Virus record (IMG/VR): IMGVR_UViG_3300003322_000128
Span: 1-64,000 of that record
Reading direction: 5' to 3' (one strand)
Source: a virus
Length of the DNA stretch: 64,000 nt
Positions 42,577 to 49,346 of the stretch are shown here, one piece after another. The notes below the pieces were generated by a model. The model ran no database searches, had not been told where the DNA came from, and worked only from the letters and a program-made list of their open reading frames with translations. The translations under genes and the position numbers were made by a program. Every line of letters starts with the position of its first letter. Position 1 is the first letter of the stretch.

Positions 42577-42663
42577 ATGTATTCGCTTGCATTTCTTGCA
42601 ATTACGGCCCTTTTCCTGATTGCCGCCTACTTTGCCGGGGTATTGCCGGGCGGTATTCAGTAG
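42577..42663 (+). CDS. One-TM peptide, 28 aa
   Basis: CAAGGGAAAAAGC precedes the ATG. The peptide is one hydrophobic segment (FLAITALFLIAAYFAGVL) with a short polar end. Comparable to the 26-aa peptide at 40830. Confidence 0.5.
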   Translation: MYSLAFLAITALFLIAAYFAGVLPGGIQ

Positions 42664-42683
42664 ATACAGAAAGGTAAATACAC

Positions 42684-42971
42684 ATGCCTATTGCTATTCA
42701 GTATATGGATAGGCCCAATTCTCCTAATGGTGCATACTATGGGGGGTATTGTGTGAATGATGGTAGCAATACCGTATTCATAGAAACCCGGGCTGCAAAT
42801 AATCTCTTGCCTGTATATGCATGGCTAGGTAATGGAGATAGGGCTATTGGCAGGGAGGTCTATAAGACAGCTCTAGTTATGCCTAGCGTTACTCTCAATG
42901 CCAAGCAGTACAATACCTTGGTATGTTCTATTCCTACTCATGAGCAGAGGGCATATAGCAAAGGAGATTGA
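42684..42971 (+). CDS. Hypothetical protein, 95 aa
   Basis: GAAAGGTAAATACAC precedes the ATG. Asn/Gly/Tyr-rich N-terminus, then beta and helical parts. Function unknown. Confidence 0.68.
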   Translation: MPIAIQYMDRPNSPNGAYYGGYCVNDGSNTVFIETRAANNLLPVYAWLGNGDRAIGREVYKTALVMPSVTLNAKQYNTLVCSIPTHEQRAYSKGD

Positions 42972-43149
42972 GACAGAAATTCCCCCGAATTCTCCTGAAA
43001 TCAATAGGGGAAAGGCAATTGCAGCTAGTTCTATAACTGTAGTTGTGGGAAGTGGCTTTTCTGCCTTGGTCATCATTGCAGTCTCGTTTATCCTGGTCAC
43101 AATTCTTTGTGTCCTATGGGGCGTAGGGATTGCTATTTCGGCAGTATAG
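42940..43149 (+). CDS. Membrane protein with one or two TM segments, 69 aa
   Basis: A hydrophilic N-terminus is followed by about 40 hydrophobic residues (SSITVVVGSGFSALVIIAVSF and on). The start is uncertain: ATG at 42940 lies inside the previous gene, and AAGGAG at 42963 has no good start after it. Confidence 0.5.
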   Translation: MSRGHIAKEIETEIPPNSPEINRGKAIAASSITVVVGSGFSALVIIAVSFILVTILCVLWGVGIAISAV

Positions 43150-43374
43150 GAATTCTTTAGTGGGACCCCCGAGATAATTTCAAATGGGTCCCCCGAATTC
43201 TTTTTGAATTCAATATGCATTTGCTTTTATGGGCGCACTAATTGCAAGTGCGAATTCTATTTGCCGGCCTATATCATACATCTACAAAATTTTTTAACAT
43301 TTTGAATCTGGAAATTAGGTTACTTTGAGTTGATTGTAGCTAACTGAGAGTAATGGTCTGTAAACATAGAAAAT

Positions 43375-43399
43375 CCCCACACCCTTTTTGGGTGTGGGG
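43375..43399. terminator. Bidirectional terminator between convergent operons
   Basis: CCCCACACCC (43375-43384) and GGGTGTGGGG (43390-43399) around a T5 loop, with A/T-rich flanks. It separates the + strand block from the - strand operon. A GGGACCC/GGGTCCC inverted repeat lies upstream at about 43162-43189. No gene is seen from 43150 to 43406. Confidence 0.85.
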
Positions 43400-43406
43400 A
43401 AGTCTT

Positions 43407-43556
43407 TCATGAATAAATCTGTGCATGCTTCTTACACATCATTCTCAAAACGCCTCTGAAGAAAACTTTTTGAAATGGTTTATTTTGACATCTTGCCATG
43501 AAGCATTTGTTGTCGTTTCCTGACCTGTCTTCTCTCTTTGGTCCGCTATGTCCCAT
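43407..43556 (-). CDS. Zinc-binding peptide, 49 aa
   Basis: CFMARC followed 16 residues later by MCKKH gives a C-x4-C...C-x2-H site. The downstream-placed start overlaps the stop of the related 42-aa gene, and ACTATGG is the start context. It is the last gene of the - strand operon. Confidence 0.58.
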   Translation of the reverse strand: MGHSGPKREDRSGNDNKCFMARCQNKPFQKVFFRGVLRMMCKKHAQIYS

Positions 43557-43674
43557 AGTATTCCTTACTATGTTTTTTACATAGGAGGAGTGTTCTTCCT
43601 CTTACTTTTGTCTTATAAACCCGGCCGGATTTCTTACATAGGAAACACTTGCCAGTTAACTTCTCTTCGCTCAT
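43546..43674 (-). CDS. Zinc-binding peptide, 42 aa
   Basis: CFLCKKS and LLLCKKH form a CxxC...CxxH ribbon. The ATG overlaps the previous stop (ATGA) and GGAGGAA precedes it. It is similar to the next peptide (CFMARC...CKKH), so the two are probably duplicates. Confidence 0.62.
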   Translation of the reverse strand: MSEEKLTGKCFLCKKSGRVYKTKVRGRTLLLCKKHSKEYYGT

Positions 43675-43877
43675 TCTTCCTCCATAGAAAATGCGGGATT
43701 AGGGGTAAAGGTCAATCCCTTCTCATGCATATCCGCCAATTGTGTAGCCTTAACAGGGTCATGTACAGACAACAAAGCAAGGTTGATATCATACAGTCTC
43801 ATAAGCATAATCAAGAGTACTGTTTGAAAATTTTCCGGGTCAAAAGCGAAGCCCGGCTGGATTTCTTCCTCACTCAT
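43671..43877 (-). CDS. Acidic hypothetical protein, 68 aa
   Basis: Begins MSEEEIQPGFAFDPENF; central helix with Met and Leu (TVLLIMLMRLYDINLALL), acidic end. Linked to both neighbours by ATGA overlaps. Function unknown. Confidence 0.68.
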   Translation of the reverse strand: MSEEEIQPGFAFDPENFQTVLLIMLMRLYDINLALLSVHDPVKATQLADMHEKGLTFTPNPAFSMEEE

Positions 43878-44041
43878 TGAATAAACAACAACTTATCATT
43901 ACGGTCTAGAACACACTTCAAATGCCCCACGAAAATATAGTTGGCGCCCTCTACTGTATTGGCACCAATCTTCTTTGCATACTTAATAATGTCCTTCTTG
44001 TTCTTACAACGAAGAAGGAGCTTTGCATTTGGTTCACTCAC
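43874..44041 (-). CDS. Basic hypothetical protein, 55 aa
   Basis: GTG start with GAAGG upstream, overlapping the preceding gene's end. The sequence LLLRCKNKKDIIKYAKKIGANTV is an alpha/beta, basic motif. Function unknown. Confidence 0.62.
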   Translation of the reverse strand: MSEPNAKLLLRCKNKKDIIKYAKKIGANTVEGANYIFVGHLKCVLDRNDKLLFIQ

Positions 44042-44249
44042 TGTATTCCTTCAATCTTTCAATCAAATCATGTAGAGCTTGATTTGCCAGGGCTGTGGCG
44101 GATGTAAGAGGTGGATACATTACCTTGTCTGACATATGAAGCCCGGCGTTTGCCTCGCTTTGTATTTGCAGATACTTTGTAACCTTCTCAAACACGCCCT
44201 CAACCTTTTCTAGCTCTCTAATCAAATCTTCGTTTTTCAAATTCTTCAC
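44034..44249 (-). CDS. Helical hypothetical protein, 71 aa
   Basis: Charged helices at both ends (DLIRELEKVEGVFEKV; LHDLIERLKEY) with a polar centre. It overlaps the methyltransferase gene end by 32 nt. Function unknown. Confidence 0.68.
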   Translation of the reverse strand: MKNLKNEDLIRELEKVEGVFEKVTKYLQIQSEANAGLHMSDKVMYPPLTSATALANQALHDLIERLKEYSE

Positions 44250-44871
44250 CTATATATCTTGTATATGCTGGAGGAATGGCTTCGTTGATTTCTTTTGTAA
44301 TCATCCAGTCAATTCCCATAGCTGCCCTCTTTGCCGCGATAGGAGCATTTCCTCCGCCTGTTACCTGAACGAACATATCATCAGTCAATGGCCGTCCAAA
44401 ATGATGCTTTCGTTTATCGAATGTATATACGAGTGCTGTGTGCTTTGGATGGTCTGGTTGTTTCAGAGACCAATTAGTCTCAAATAGTCTATGCCTGTAG
44501 ACTCTAAGCCCCTTGAACATCCCGCCGCAAAGCATCACCGGCTGCTCCAATGGAGCAGTATCTACATTCTCAATAACGTAAGGCAATCCAGAGTCCTGTA
44601 GCATTTCCCTCACAGGTTTAATTAGGTCTGGATATTCCTTGCCTGTTCGTTTTTGCAAGTCGCTGTATTTTTGGCAGGGAGGCGATGCGTGTACAAGGTC
44701 GAATCGACCAGACATCATCATACGCCAACCTACAGAAAGAGCGTCACCCAATACGAAATTGAAAGGGTAACGCACTTGAAAACGATTGTCAACACCGACA
44801 ACCTCAAATCCAGCTTGGTGATAGCCCATTGCACTACCACCAGCTCCGCTAAACAAATCCAATACTCTCAC
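44218..44871 (-). CDS. DNA (cytosine-5) methyltransferase, 217 aa
   Basis: Motif I DLFSGAGGSAMGY (5-17), motif II-like VGVDN, motif IV ASPPCQ with the catalytic cysteine, and motif VI VIENV. The protein is short, with a reduced target-recognition region, as in several phage enzymes. It likely protects phage DNA from host restriction. No cognate nuclease is adjacent. Confidence 0.9.
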   Translation of the reverse strand: MRVLDLFSGAGGSAMGYHQAGFEVVGVDNRFQVRYPFNFVLGDALSVGWRMMMSGRFDLVHASPPCQKYSDLQKRTGKEYPDLIKPVREMLQDSGLPYVIENVDTAPLEQPVMLCGGMFKGLRVYRHRLFETNWSLKQPDHPKHTALVYTFDKRKHHFGRPLTDDMFVQVTGGGNAPIAAKRAAMGIDWMITKEINEAIPPAYTRYIGEEFEKRRFD

Positions 44872-45110
44872 GAATCAATTTTATCAGATTCTGCGGGCTT
44901 TGTCTCTGTCCATTCGAAGAAATTCTTTACATAAATCACTAGATAAACTACACATACTATAATAAACGGATATTGCTTAGTAAAGTATGCGTAAAGAATC
45001 CATAGGATTTGGTAAAGCGCTCCGATGGCCCATCCCCATCTGTTCTTCTTGCCAGCGATGTAGACACCAATGATGCCTACAGCCGCCAAAATCCAGCTAA
45101 AAAGTTCCAT
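44868..45110 (-). CDS. PnuC-like small membrane protein, 80 aa
   Basis: Three hydrophobic segments; the motif AGKKNRWGWAIGALYQILWILYAY resembles the K-x-x-x-GW...Q...W...Y signature of PnuC-type nicotinamide riboside/NMN transporters, in a truncated form. Overlaps the methyltransferase start by ATGA. A role in NAD precursor supply would match the NADAR and macro proteins, but transport is not shown. Confidence 0.65.
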   Translation of the reverse strand: MELFSWILAAVGIIGVYIAGKKNRWGWAIGALYQILWILYAYFTKQYPFIIVCVVYLVIYVKNFFEWTETKPAESDKIDS

Positions 45111-45304
45111 CAGCTAAGCTGCTTCACTACATGCTCAGCTACTGAAATAATTGTTCCTTGAGTGTCCTCACTCTGGTAAATCTTTACAAGAGCGTTACCC
45201 CTCATATAATTTGAGGCAGCAAGGAATTCCCTTATTTCAGAAAGAGTGACTTCTCCATTGCGACCAACGTTCATTTCTACTTTCGTCTTTACAATGCTTG
45301 ACAT
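45110..45304 (-). CDS. Hypothetical protein, 64 aa
   Basis: Alpha/beta: VKTKVEMNVGRNGEVTLSEIREFLAASN, then ALVKIYQSEDTQGTIISV. It abuts ThyX. Function unknown. Confidence 0.68.
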   Translation of the reverse strand: MSSIVKTKVEMNVGRNGEVTLSEIREFLAASNYMRGNALVKIYQSEDTQGTIISVAEHVVKQLS

Positions 45305-46071
45305 TACTTGTCCTTAATAGTTTCCATACATACAGGGAAGTGTTCGTGTGTCAACTCCCACACTCCCTTGGCGTAATCCTGAATTTCCTTCTGAGCATCA
45401 TGCTCAAGTCTCTGGTGAAGGAAATGAGTTAGAGCGCCAAGAGAGCAAGTCCAGCGCCAACGGACATAAAGTCCATAAGCGGGGAGAAATAGTCTTGCTT
45501 GCTCAGCACAAACACCATTAGCCATGGCGGAGTCATAAAGGTCAACGCTCTTACGGACAAGCTCTGTAAGCTCGTCTGACCAGAAGTTTCCGTACTCCTC
45601 AGCAAAATCGTCCCTAACATCAAGTGAATAGTCGTTGTATCGCCAAGCACCCCACTCAACATCATCAAGTGACTTGAGAGGTTCGCTTGAACCCTGCTTC
45701 TTGTTCTCTGGAGCAGAGCGCCACTCATTTGGTGCAGGAACATAAAATTCTGGGATTTCAGTTACATAACGACGACTCGACTCATTCCAACCATTCTGGT
45801 CCTCAAGATGAGTGGACGCTACTGCGTACTTCCACCACTGTCTTGCAACGAAGAGTGGTGCATAAACCTCAAAAGTGAGAGCGGAATGACGGAACACTGA
45901 GGAGTGCTCTTCACGTTGAAGAAAGGCGAGAAGTCGTGCCTCTCTATCTCCAAACTCTGCTGACTCCTTGGCAAAGGAAACTTTTGCTGAGTTCACTGGG
46001 TCCAAATCGTCACCCATGTGCTTAATGTATCTTACATAGCCCTTGTCAAGGACTTCAATCTTATCTATCAT
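45304..46071 (-). CDS. thyX: FAD-dependent thymidylate synthase ThyX, 255 aa
   Basis: FRHSALTFEVYAPLFVARQWW (60-80) and WNESSRRY (95-102) place the dUMP/FAD site. It converts dUMP to dTMP using methylenetetrahydrofolate and NADPH. The canonical RHR of the ThyX signature after the ARQWW is replaced by KYA (81-83), as in a divergent phage-type group. With class II ribonucleotide reductase it supplies DNA precursors. Confidence 0.9.
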   Translation of the reverse strand: MIDKIEVLDKGYVRYIKHMGDDLDPVNSAKVSFAKESAEFGDREARLLAFLQREEHSSVFRHSALTFEVYAPLFVARQWWKYAVASTHLEDQNGWNESSRRYVTEIPEFYVPAPNEWRSAPENKKQGSSEPLKSLDDVEWGAWRYNDYSLDVRDDFAEEYGNFWSDELTELVRKSVDLYDSAMANGVCAEQARLFLPAYGLYVRWRWTCSLGALTHFLHQRLEHDAQKEIQDYAKGVWELTHEHFPVCMETIKDK

Positions 46072-46282
46072 ATGTATTTCCCAAAACGTGTCTCATAAGT
46101 GCTTCGTGCTTGTTTGTCATTTCGTACTTTCGGCGGGCTTCGTCATAACCCGCCATAATTGCATTAGCGAACCAGCCATGCATCATGTCTTCATCAATTT
46201 GCAGATTGCCATCTTCAACAACCTTCATAAATTCTTCTGCCCAAGCAAGCGCGTCGGTGTTTGATGTATCGAAGTGAGTCAT
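46061..46282 (-). CDS. Acidic helical hypothetical protein, 73 aa
   Basis: Helical with acidic N-terminus (ALAWAEEFMKVVEDG) and basic C-terminal part. It overlaps ThyX by 11 nt. Function unknown. Confidence 0.68.
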   Translation of the reverse strand: MTHFDTSNTDALAWAEEFMKVVEDGNLQIDEDMMHGWFANAIMAGYDEARRKYEMTNKHEALMRHVLGNTYDR

Positions 46283-46434
46283 TGAATCTTATTCAAGTCA
46301 TTCTGAAGTTTCTTGATTTTATTCTCAGCGCGCTTGGCACCAACTTCATTGCCCTCACGCTTATGCTGCTCAAGAATAGCCTTCTGATGATTAATCAGAT
46401 TCGTCAGCCTCAGTGCCTCTAGCATCGAGCCCAT
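46279..46434 (-). CDS. Short coiled-coil protein, 51 aa
   Basis: GGAGGTTGTAA precedes the ATG. Charged helix throughout (QKAILEQHKREGNEVGAKRAENK). The motif REGNEVGAKRA resembles NSGDELGMRRA in the 55-aa protein at 46721, so the two are related. Its stop overlaps the next start. Confidence 0.64.
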   Translation of the reverse strand: MGSMLEALRLTNLINHQKAILEQHKREGNEVGAKRAENKIKKLQNDLNKIQ

Positions 46435-46549
46435 TTACAACCTCCTCAAACTTCTTAGAGTCATTGACCTTTTCCTGAGTGACGTAGAAAGCTCCATCGT
46501 CGTCCTGTTCGAATGGAATTCCGTCTGCGCCAATAACGACGTTTCCCAC
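46391..46549 (-). CDS. Acidic hypothetical protein, 52 aa
   Basis: GTG start with AAAAGGAGACAAA upstream. Acidic, beginning VGNVVIGADGIPFEQDDDGAF. It overlaps the coiled-coil gene by 44 nt in another frame. Function unknown. Confidence 0.58.
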   Translation of the reverse strand: MGNVVIGADGIPFEQDDDGAFYVTQEKVNDSKKFEEVVNGLDARGTEADESD

Positions 46550-46718
46550 TTTGTCTCCTTTTCATAACAATCCAGCCCTTTTCTTGACATTGCCAGCAGG
46601 GTTGGAATACGTAGTTATCCATGTCCAGAACAGACTTTCGAATCTGACAAACTGGACATGCGTAATCATGTTGTGCAAACAGGCCATCGGTTAGAATCTT
46701 TGGCTTATGCATCTTCAT
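46461..46718 (-). CDS. Zinc-ribbon protein, 85 aa
   Basis: CPVC and CWQC, 18 residues apart, form a clear zinc ribbon. After residue 50 the frame continues as an Arg-rich tail that overlaps the 46391 gene by 89 nt. The tail may be real or the overlap may mean the smaller gene is not translated. Confidence 0.6.
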   Translation of the reverse strand: MKMHKPKILTDGLFAQHDYACPVCQIRKSVLDMDNYVFQPCWQCQEKGWIVMKRRQSGKRRYWRRRNSIRTGRRWSFLRHSGKGQ

Positions 46719-46720
46719 TG

Positions 46721-46888
46721 CTACTTCCTTTCTCGGAAGAGCCTTACAATTTCCTTATTGATTTTCTCAATTGCTTCGCGTGCCCTGCGCATACCAAGTT
46801 CATCGCCTGAATTTCTTGCGGCCTCATACTTGGTTGCCTGGACTACCTTATCTTGCTTGAGATTTTGAAGTGTTTTCTTTCTGGACAT
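46721..46888 (-). CDS. Basic coiled-coil protein, 55 aa
   Basis: A basic helix (SRKKTLQNLKQDKVVQATKYE) and a second one (RAREAIEKINKEIVRLFRERK). No strong ribosome binding site. It is the first gene after the tRNA-Thr cluster. Related to the 51-aa protein at 46279. Confidence 0.62.
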   Translation of the reverse strand: MSRKKTLQNLKQDKVVQATKYEAARNSGDELGMRRAREAIEKINKEIVRLFRERK

Positions 46889-46937
46889 AAAAATGCCGCT
46901 GTGAATACAGCGGCGGGTCTCCTTTTCTATTCACAAG

Positions 46938-47010
46938 AGCCTAGTGTGAGAATCGAACTCACGACCTCTTCCGTACCAAGGAAGCGTTCTTCCACTGCAA
47001 CTAACTAGGC
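46938..47010 (-). tRNA. tRNA-Thr (GGT)
   Basis: Acceptor GCCTAGT/ACTAGGC, D stem GTT/AAC, perfect anticodon stem CTTCC/GGAAG with loop TTGGTAC (anticodon GGT), T arm GTGAG/CTCAC with TTCGATT. Confidence 0.9.
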
Positions 47011-47061
47011 AAGTATAAGCTTGCCGGTATCAAGAAAGGAGAATAAAAAGATACCGACCAG

Positions 47062-47133
47062 AGCCAAATAACGGATTCGAACCGTTTTCTCATCTTTACG
47101 AGAGATGCGTTTTTCCTATTAAACTAAGCTGGC
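47062..47133 (-). tRNA. tRNA-Thr (CGT)
   Basis: Acceptor GCCAGCT/ATTTGGC (one mismatch and one G-T), D stem GTTT/AAAC, anticodon stem CATCT/AGATG with loop CTCGTAA (anticodon CGT), T arm AACGG/CCGTT with TTCGAAT. Confidence 0.88.
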
Positions 47134-47138
47134 AAGAG

Positions 47139-47210
47139 AGCCGCCTGGGGATTCCGAGACCCCGACCTGTGCTTTACAAGAGCACTGCTCTGCCTCTGAG
47201 CTAAGGCGGC
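47139..47210 (-). tRNA. tRNA-Thr (TGT)
   Basis: Acceptor GCCGCCT/AGGCGGC, D stem GCTC/GAGC, anticodon stem GTGCT/AGCAC with loop CTTGTAA (anticodon TGT). The T arm is GGGG/CCCC with the loop TCTCGGAAT, so the last stem pair is T-T and the loop is unusual. Confidence 0.87.
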
Positions 47211-47491
47211 AACGCCAGTATATCACATAGCTTCCCCTCAGGGCAAGATTTCTGTCGCATTCAGTCCTCTTGGTAACATACTGGTAAGTTGGTTCCGTTA
47301 ACAACGACCAACGGTTTCCGAAATGTCTCGTGCGCCCCTAGAGACTTAAACTCCAGACTACCAGCGTATCAGGCATGGCGTGCAATCGTAACACTAGAGC
47401 GCATGCGGTCAGTTTCTATTTCAACTATTTCATCAATCTGACCAAGCTTGGGATGCTTTGTTCGAAGCCCCATCCCTAGGCCAGTTACTAC
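47211..47491 (-). other. Untranslated leader of the tRNA-Thr unit
   Basis: About 280 bases between promoter and first tRNA, without a credible gene. On the - strand a GGTCAG/CTGACC hairpin (arms at 47438-47443 and 47407-47412) follows the stem-loop/AAGCTT element. The rest shows no fold I can name. Confidence 0.5.
47444..47476 (-). promoter_or_regulatory. Stem-loop/AAGCTT element on the - strand
   Basis: Read on the - strand: GGGATG (47476-47471), loop, CATCCC (47455-47450), AAGCTT (47449-47444). It is the only clear copy on this strand and lies just downstream of the tRNA-Thr promoter. Confidence 0.75.
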
Positions 47492-47520
47492 ATCTTAGCA
47501 TAACGGATTATGCGTGTCAA
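47492..47520 (-). promoter_or_regulatory. Promoter of the tRNA-Thr/ThyX operon
   Basis: On the - strand: TTGACA (47520-47515), 17-bp spacer, TAAGAT (47497-47492). The spacer is an inverted repeat GCATAA/TTATGC, a possible operator. Confidence 0.8.
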
Positions 47521-47523
47521 GAA

Positions 47524-48177
47524 TCAGTAGCCGCAACGTGGGGCTGTAACCCAGTTGCCTGCTCCCCTTCCATTATTCCACAACTTCCAGAATGCCGCAT
47601 CCTGTTGTGCAGGTGAGTAATTCATGGCCTTTCCTGAAAGTCCGGTCACTGTGTGCCAAGTGGCATCCATGAACTGATAAGCTCCTGATGCTCCAGAGCT
47701 AGGGTTTAGCGCTCTGTAGTTTCCACCTGACTCATACTTCCGGATACACGCGGCAATTCCTCCTGGGGCCGCGTAATTATTCTTTGGTTGAGTTGCCCTA
47801 TGCTTATATACTCGTGGCTTAGAATTTAGCTGACGCTGCTTCCTGGCCTTTTCAGCAGCAGCCGCTAGGGCTGCCTTTCGGGCTGCTTCTTCACGAGCCT
47901 TCTTTTCTTCGGCCCGCTTCTTTGCTTCTGCAATATCCCTTAGGCGCTTCTCTTCAATTGCCTTCTGGTTATTGCGTTTATCAATTGCCATTTGTTCAAC
48001 TTCTGAAACAAGTGGCTGCCGCGTTTCACTTCGTGATGTCCTATGGTCATCTTCTCTGCTATCCGACTGGCTGTCGGCTGCTACGACAGGTCTTTCTGTA
48101 TTACTCTCCACAACTACAAAAGATGTAGTTCCTCCGACTGCAAGGATTGTGGCTAGTGTTGCGATTGTTCTCTTCAT
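47524..48177 (-). CDS. Secreted Rpf/transglycosylase-like protein, 217 aa
   Basis: A signal peptide (KRTIATLATILAVGGTTSFVV) and a long Lys/Glu/Ala coiled region (about 60-115) precede a C-terminal lysozyme-like domain: IRKYESGGNYRALNPSSGASGAYQFM with the catalytic Glu, then a WN..GAGNW end. This is the resuscitation-promoting-factor/SLT fold. It may cut glycan strands outside the membrane during infection or be a virion-associated lysin. Confidence 0.87.
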   Translation of the reverse strand: MKRTIATLATILAVGGTTSFVVVESNTERPVVAADSQSDSREDDHRTSRSETRQPLVSEVEQMAIDKRNNQKAIEEKRLRDIAEAKKRAEEKKAREEAARKAALAAAAEKARKQRQLNSKPRVYKHRATQPKNNYAAPGGIAACIRKYESGGNYRALNPSSGASGAYQFMDATWHTVTGLSGKAMNYSPAQQDAAFWKLWNNGRGAGNWVTAPRCGY

Positions 48178-48207
48178 GAGACCTCCTTTGTCAGCAACGA
48201 TTCATCT

Positions 48208-48236
48208 AATGTATCAGAACTGTAACAGCAATGCAA
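48208..48236 (-). promoter_or_regulatory. Promoter of the Rpf-like gene
   Basis: On the - strand: TTGCAT (48236-48231), 17-bp spacer, TACATT (48213-48208), followed by AAAGGAGG and ATG. Confidence 0.68.
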
Positions 48237-48270
48237 GTACGATATTGGAAAAATTGCCGGGGTTTACTAC

Positions 48271-48300
48271 TTGACAGACAAAGGAAGGTGTTGGTAGAGT
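48271..48300 (+). promoter_or_regulatory. Promoter of the glycosyltransferase pair
   Basis: TTGACA (48271-48276), 18-bp spacer, TAGAGT (48295-48300). It diverges from the Rpf-like promoter 35 bp away, so both could share a regulator. Confidence 0.68.
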
Positions 48301-48341
48301 ATTAATTATACTAGAAACAAAGGAAAGAAGAGTATCTACAA

Positions 48342-49346
48342 TTGAAAATAAGTTTTTATACAGTTAGAGGAGATATTAGAGAAGATAATGGATTCGGTTA
48401 CGCTGGTAATAGCATTCGTAACAGCCTTCAGAATCTTGGTCATGATGTCTCCCTTTTTGATGACCAAGCAGACGTTCAACTGAGCTTTTGTCATCCAACA
48501 TATTACGAGCCCAACCATCAGTATCAGATTGGTTACTCTCCATGGGAGTCCTCAGCCTTGCCAGAAGGATGGCTTGAAGGATTTAATTCTATGGATGAGG
48601 TATGGACTACATCTCGTAAGTGTCAAGAATGGTTTCATGATGCTGGCGTAGAGAAGCCTATTTATGTTTATGAACATGGTGTAGACTCTATTTGGACTCC
48701 TAAGCATCGAAAGCCTCAGCAGAAGATTAGATTTCTTCATATTGGCGAACCCGCCCCAAGAAAGGGTGGACAGCTTGCTTTTGAGGCATTTATTGAAGCC
48801 TTTGGAGCAAGACAGGATGTTCATTTGACTATCAAGGCTAATGGTCATAATACAACCAGAGCATACGTTCCCGGCCAAATTCGGCGGGGTGGTCCAAGGA
48901 ACATTCTTGGATTGCCACATCAAGTTTATAGAAATGTTACATTGATTGAAGACTCCCTGTCTCTTGAAGAACTTGTTGCACTGTACCATAGCCATGATGT
49001 GTTGGTCTACCCATCCTGGGGAGAAGGTTTCGGACTCATTCCATTGCAAGCTTTGGCTACAGGAATGCCAACGATTTGTACAGCCGAATGGGCTTCTTAC
49101 GATAGATTTCTTGGTAATCTCGCCCTTGATTCGCATGAAGTCTCATCGCCATGGCCAGATATTCATCCTGGCATGATGTCAGAACCAGATAGACATCATC
49201 TAGTTGAGCTATACAGATATTCATATGAAAACTTTGACGCCTTGTCAAGGACTCATTTTGATAACGCTGAGGATGTTCATAGCCAATATAATTGGAATGA
49301 ACTTACTAAAAATGCATTTACATATTTGGAGAATAAGATTAAGTGA
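48342..49346 (+). CDS. GT4-family glycosyltransferase 1, 334 aa
   Basis: TTG start behind AGGAAAGAAGAG. The GT-B C-terminal nucleotide-sugar site is clear: FLHIGEPAPRKGG, LYHSHDVLVYPSWGEGFGLIPLQALATGMP with the E-x7-E-type EGFGLIPLQA. The N-terminus is typical of phage GT4 enzymes. It may glycosylate DNA bases or virion proteins; the acceptor is unknown. Confidence 0.87.
   Translation: MKISFYTVRGDIREDNGFGYAGNSIRNSLQNLGHDVSLFDDQADVQLSFCHPTYYEPNHQYQIGYSPWESSALPEGWLEGFNSMDEVWTTSRKCQEWFHDAGVEKPIYVYEHGVDSIWTPKHRKPQQKIRFLHIGEPAPRKGGQLAFEAFIEAFGARQDVHLTIKANGHNTTRAYVPGQIRRGGPRNILGLPHQVYRNVTLIEDSLSLEELVALYHSHDVLVYPSWGEGFGLIPLQALATGMPTICTAEWASYDRFLGNLALDSHEVSSPWPDIHPGMMSEPDRHHLVELYRYSYENFDALSRTHFDNAEDVHSQYNWNELTKNAFTYLENKIK

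Noticed and set aside
42972-43040. A 22-codon TTG frame after AAGGAG near 42963
   Set aside because: The AAGGAG is too close to the TTG, and the frame overlaps the membrane protein in the more plausible frame.
47119-47304. A 61-codon - strand frame over tRNA-Thr(TGT)
   Set aside because: It runs through a clear tRNA gene and the leader; no ribosome binding site.
47325-47400. A possible fourth tRNA in the leader of the tRNA-Thr unit
   Set aside because: A CTGGAG...CTCTAG-like arm with TTTAA is visible, but acceptor and T arms cannot be formed.
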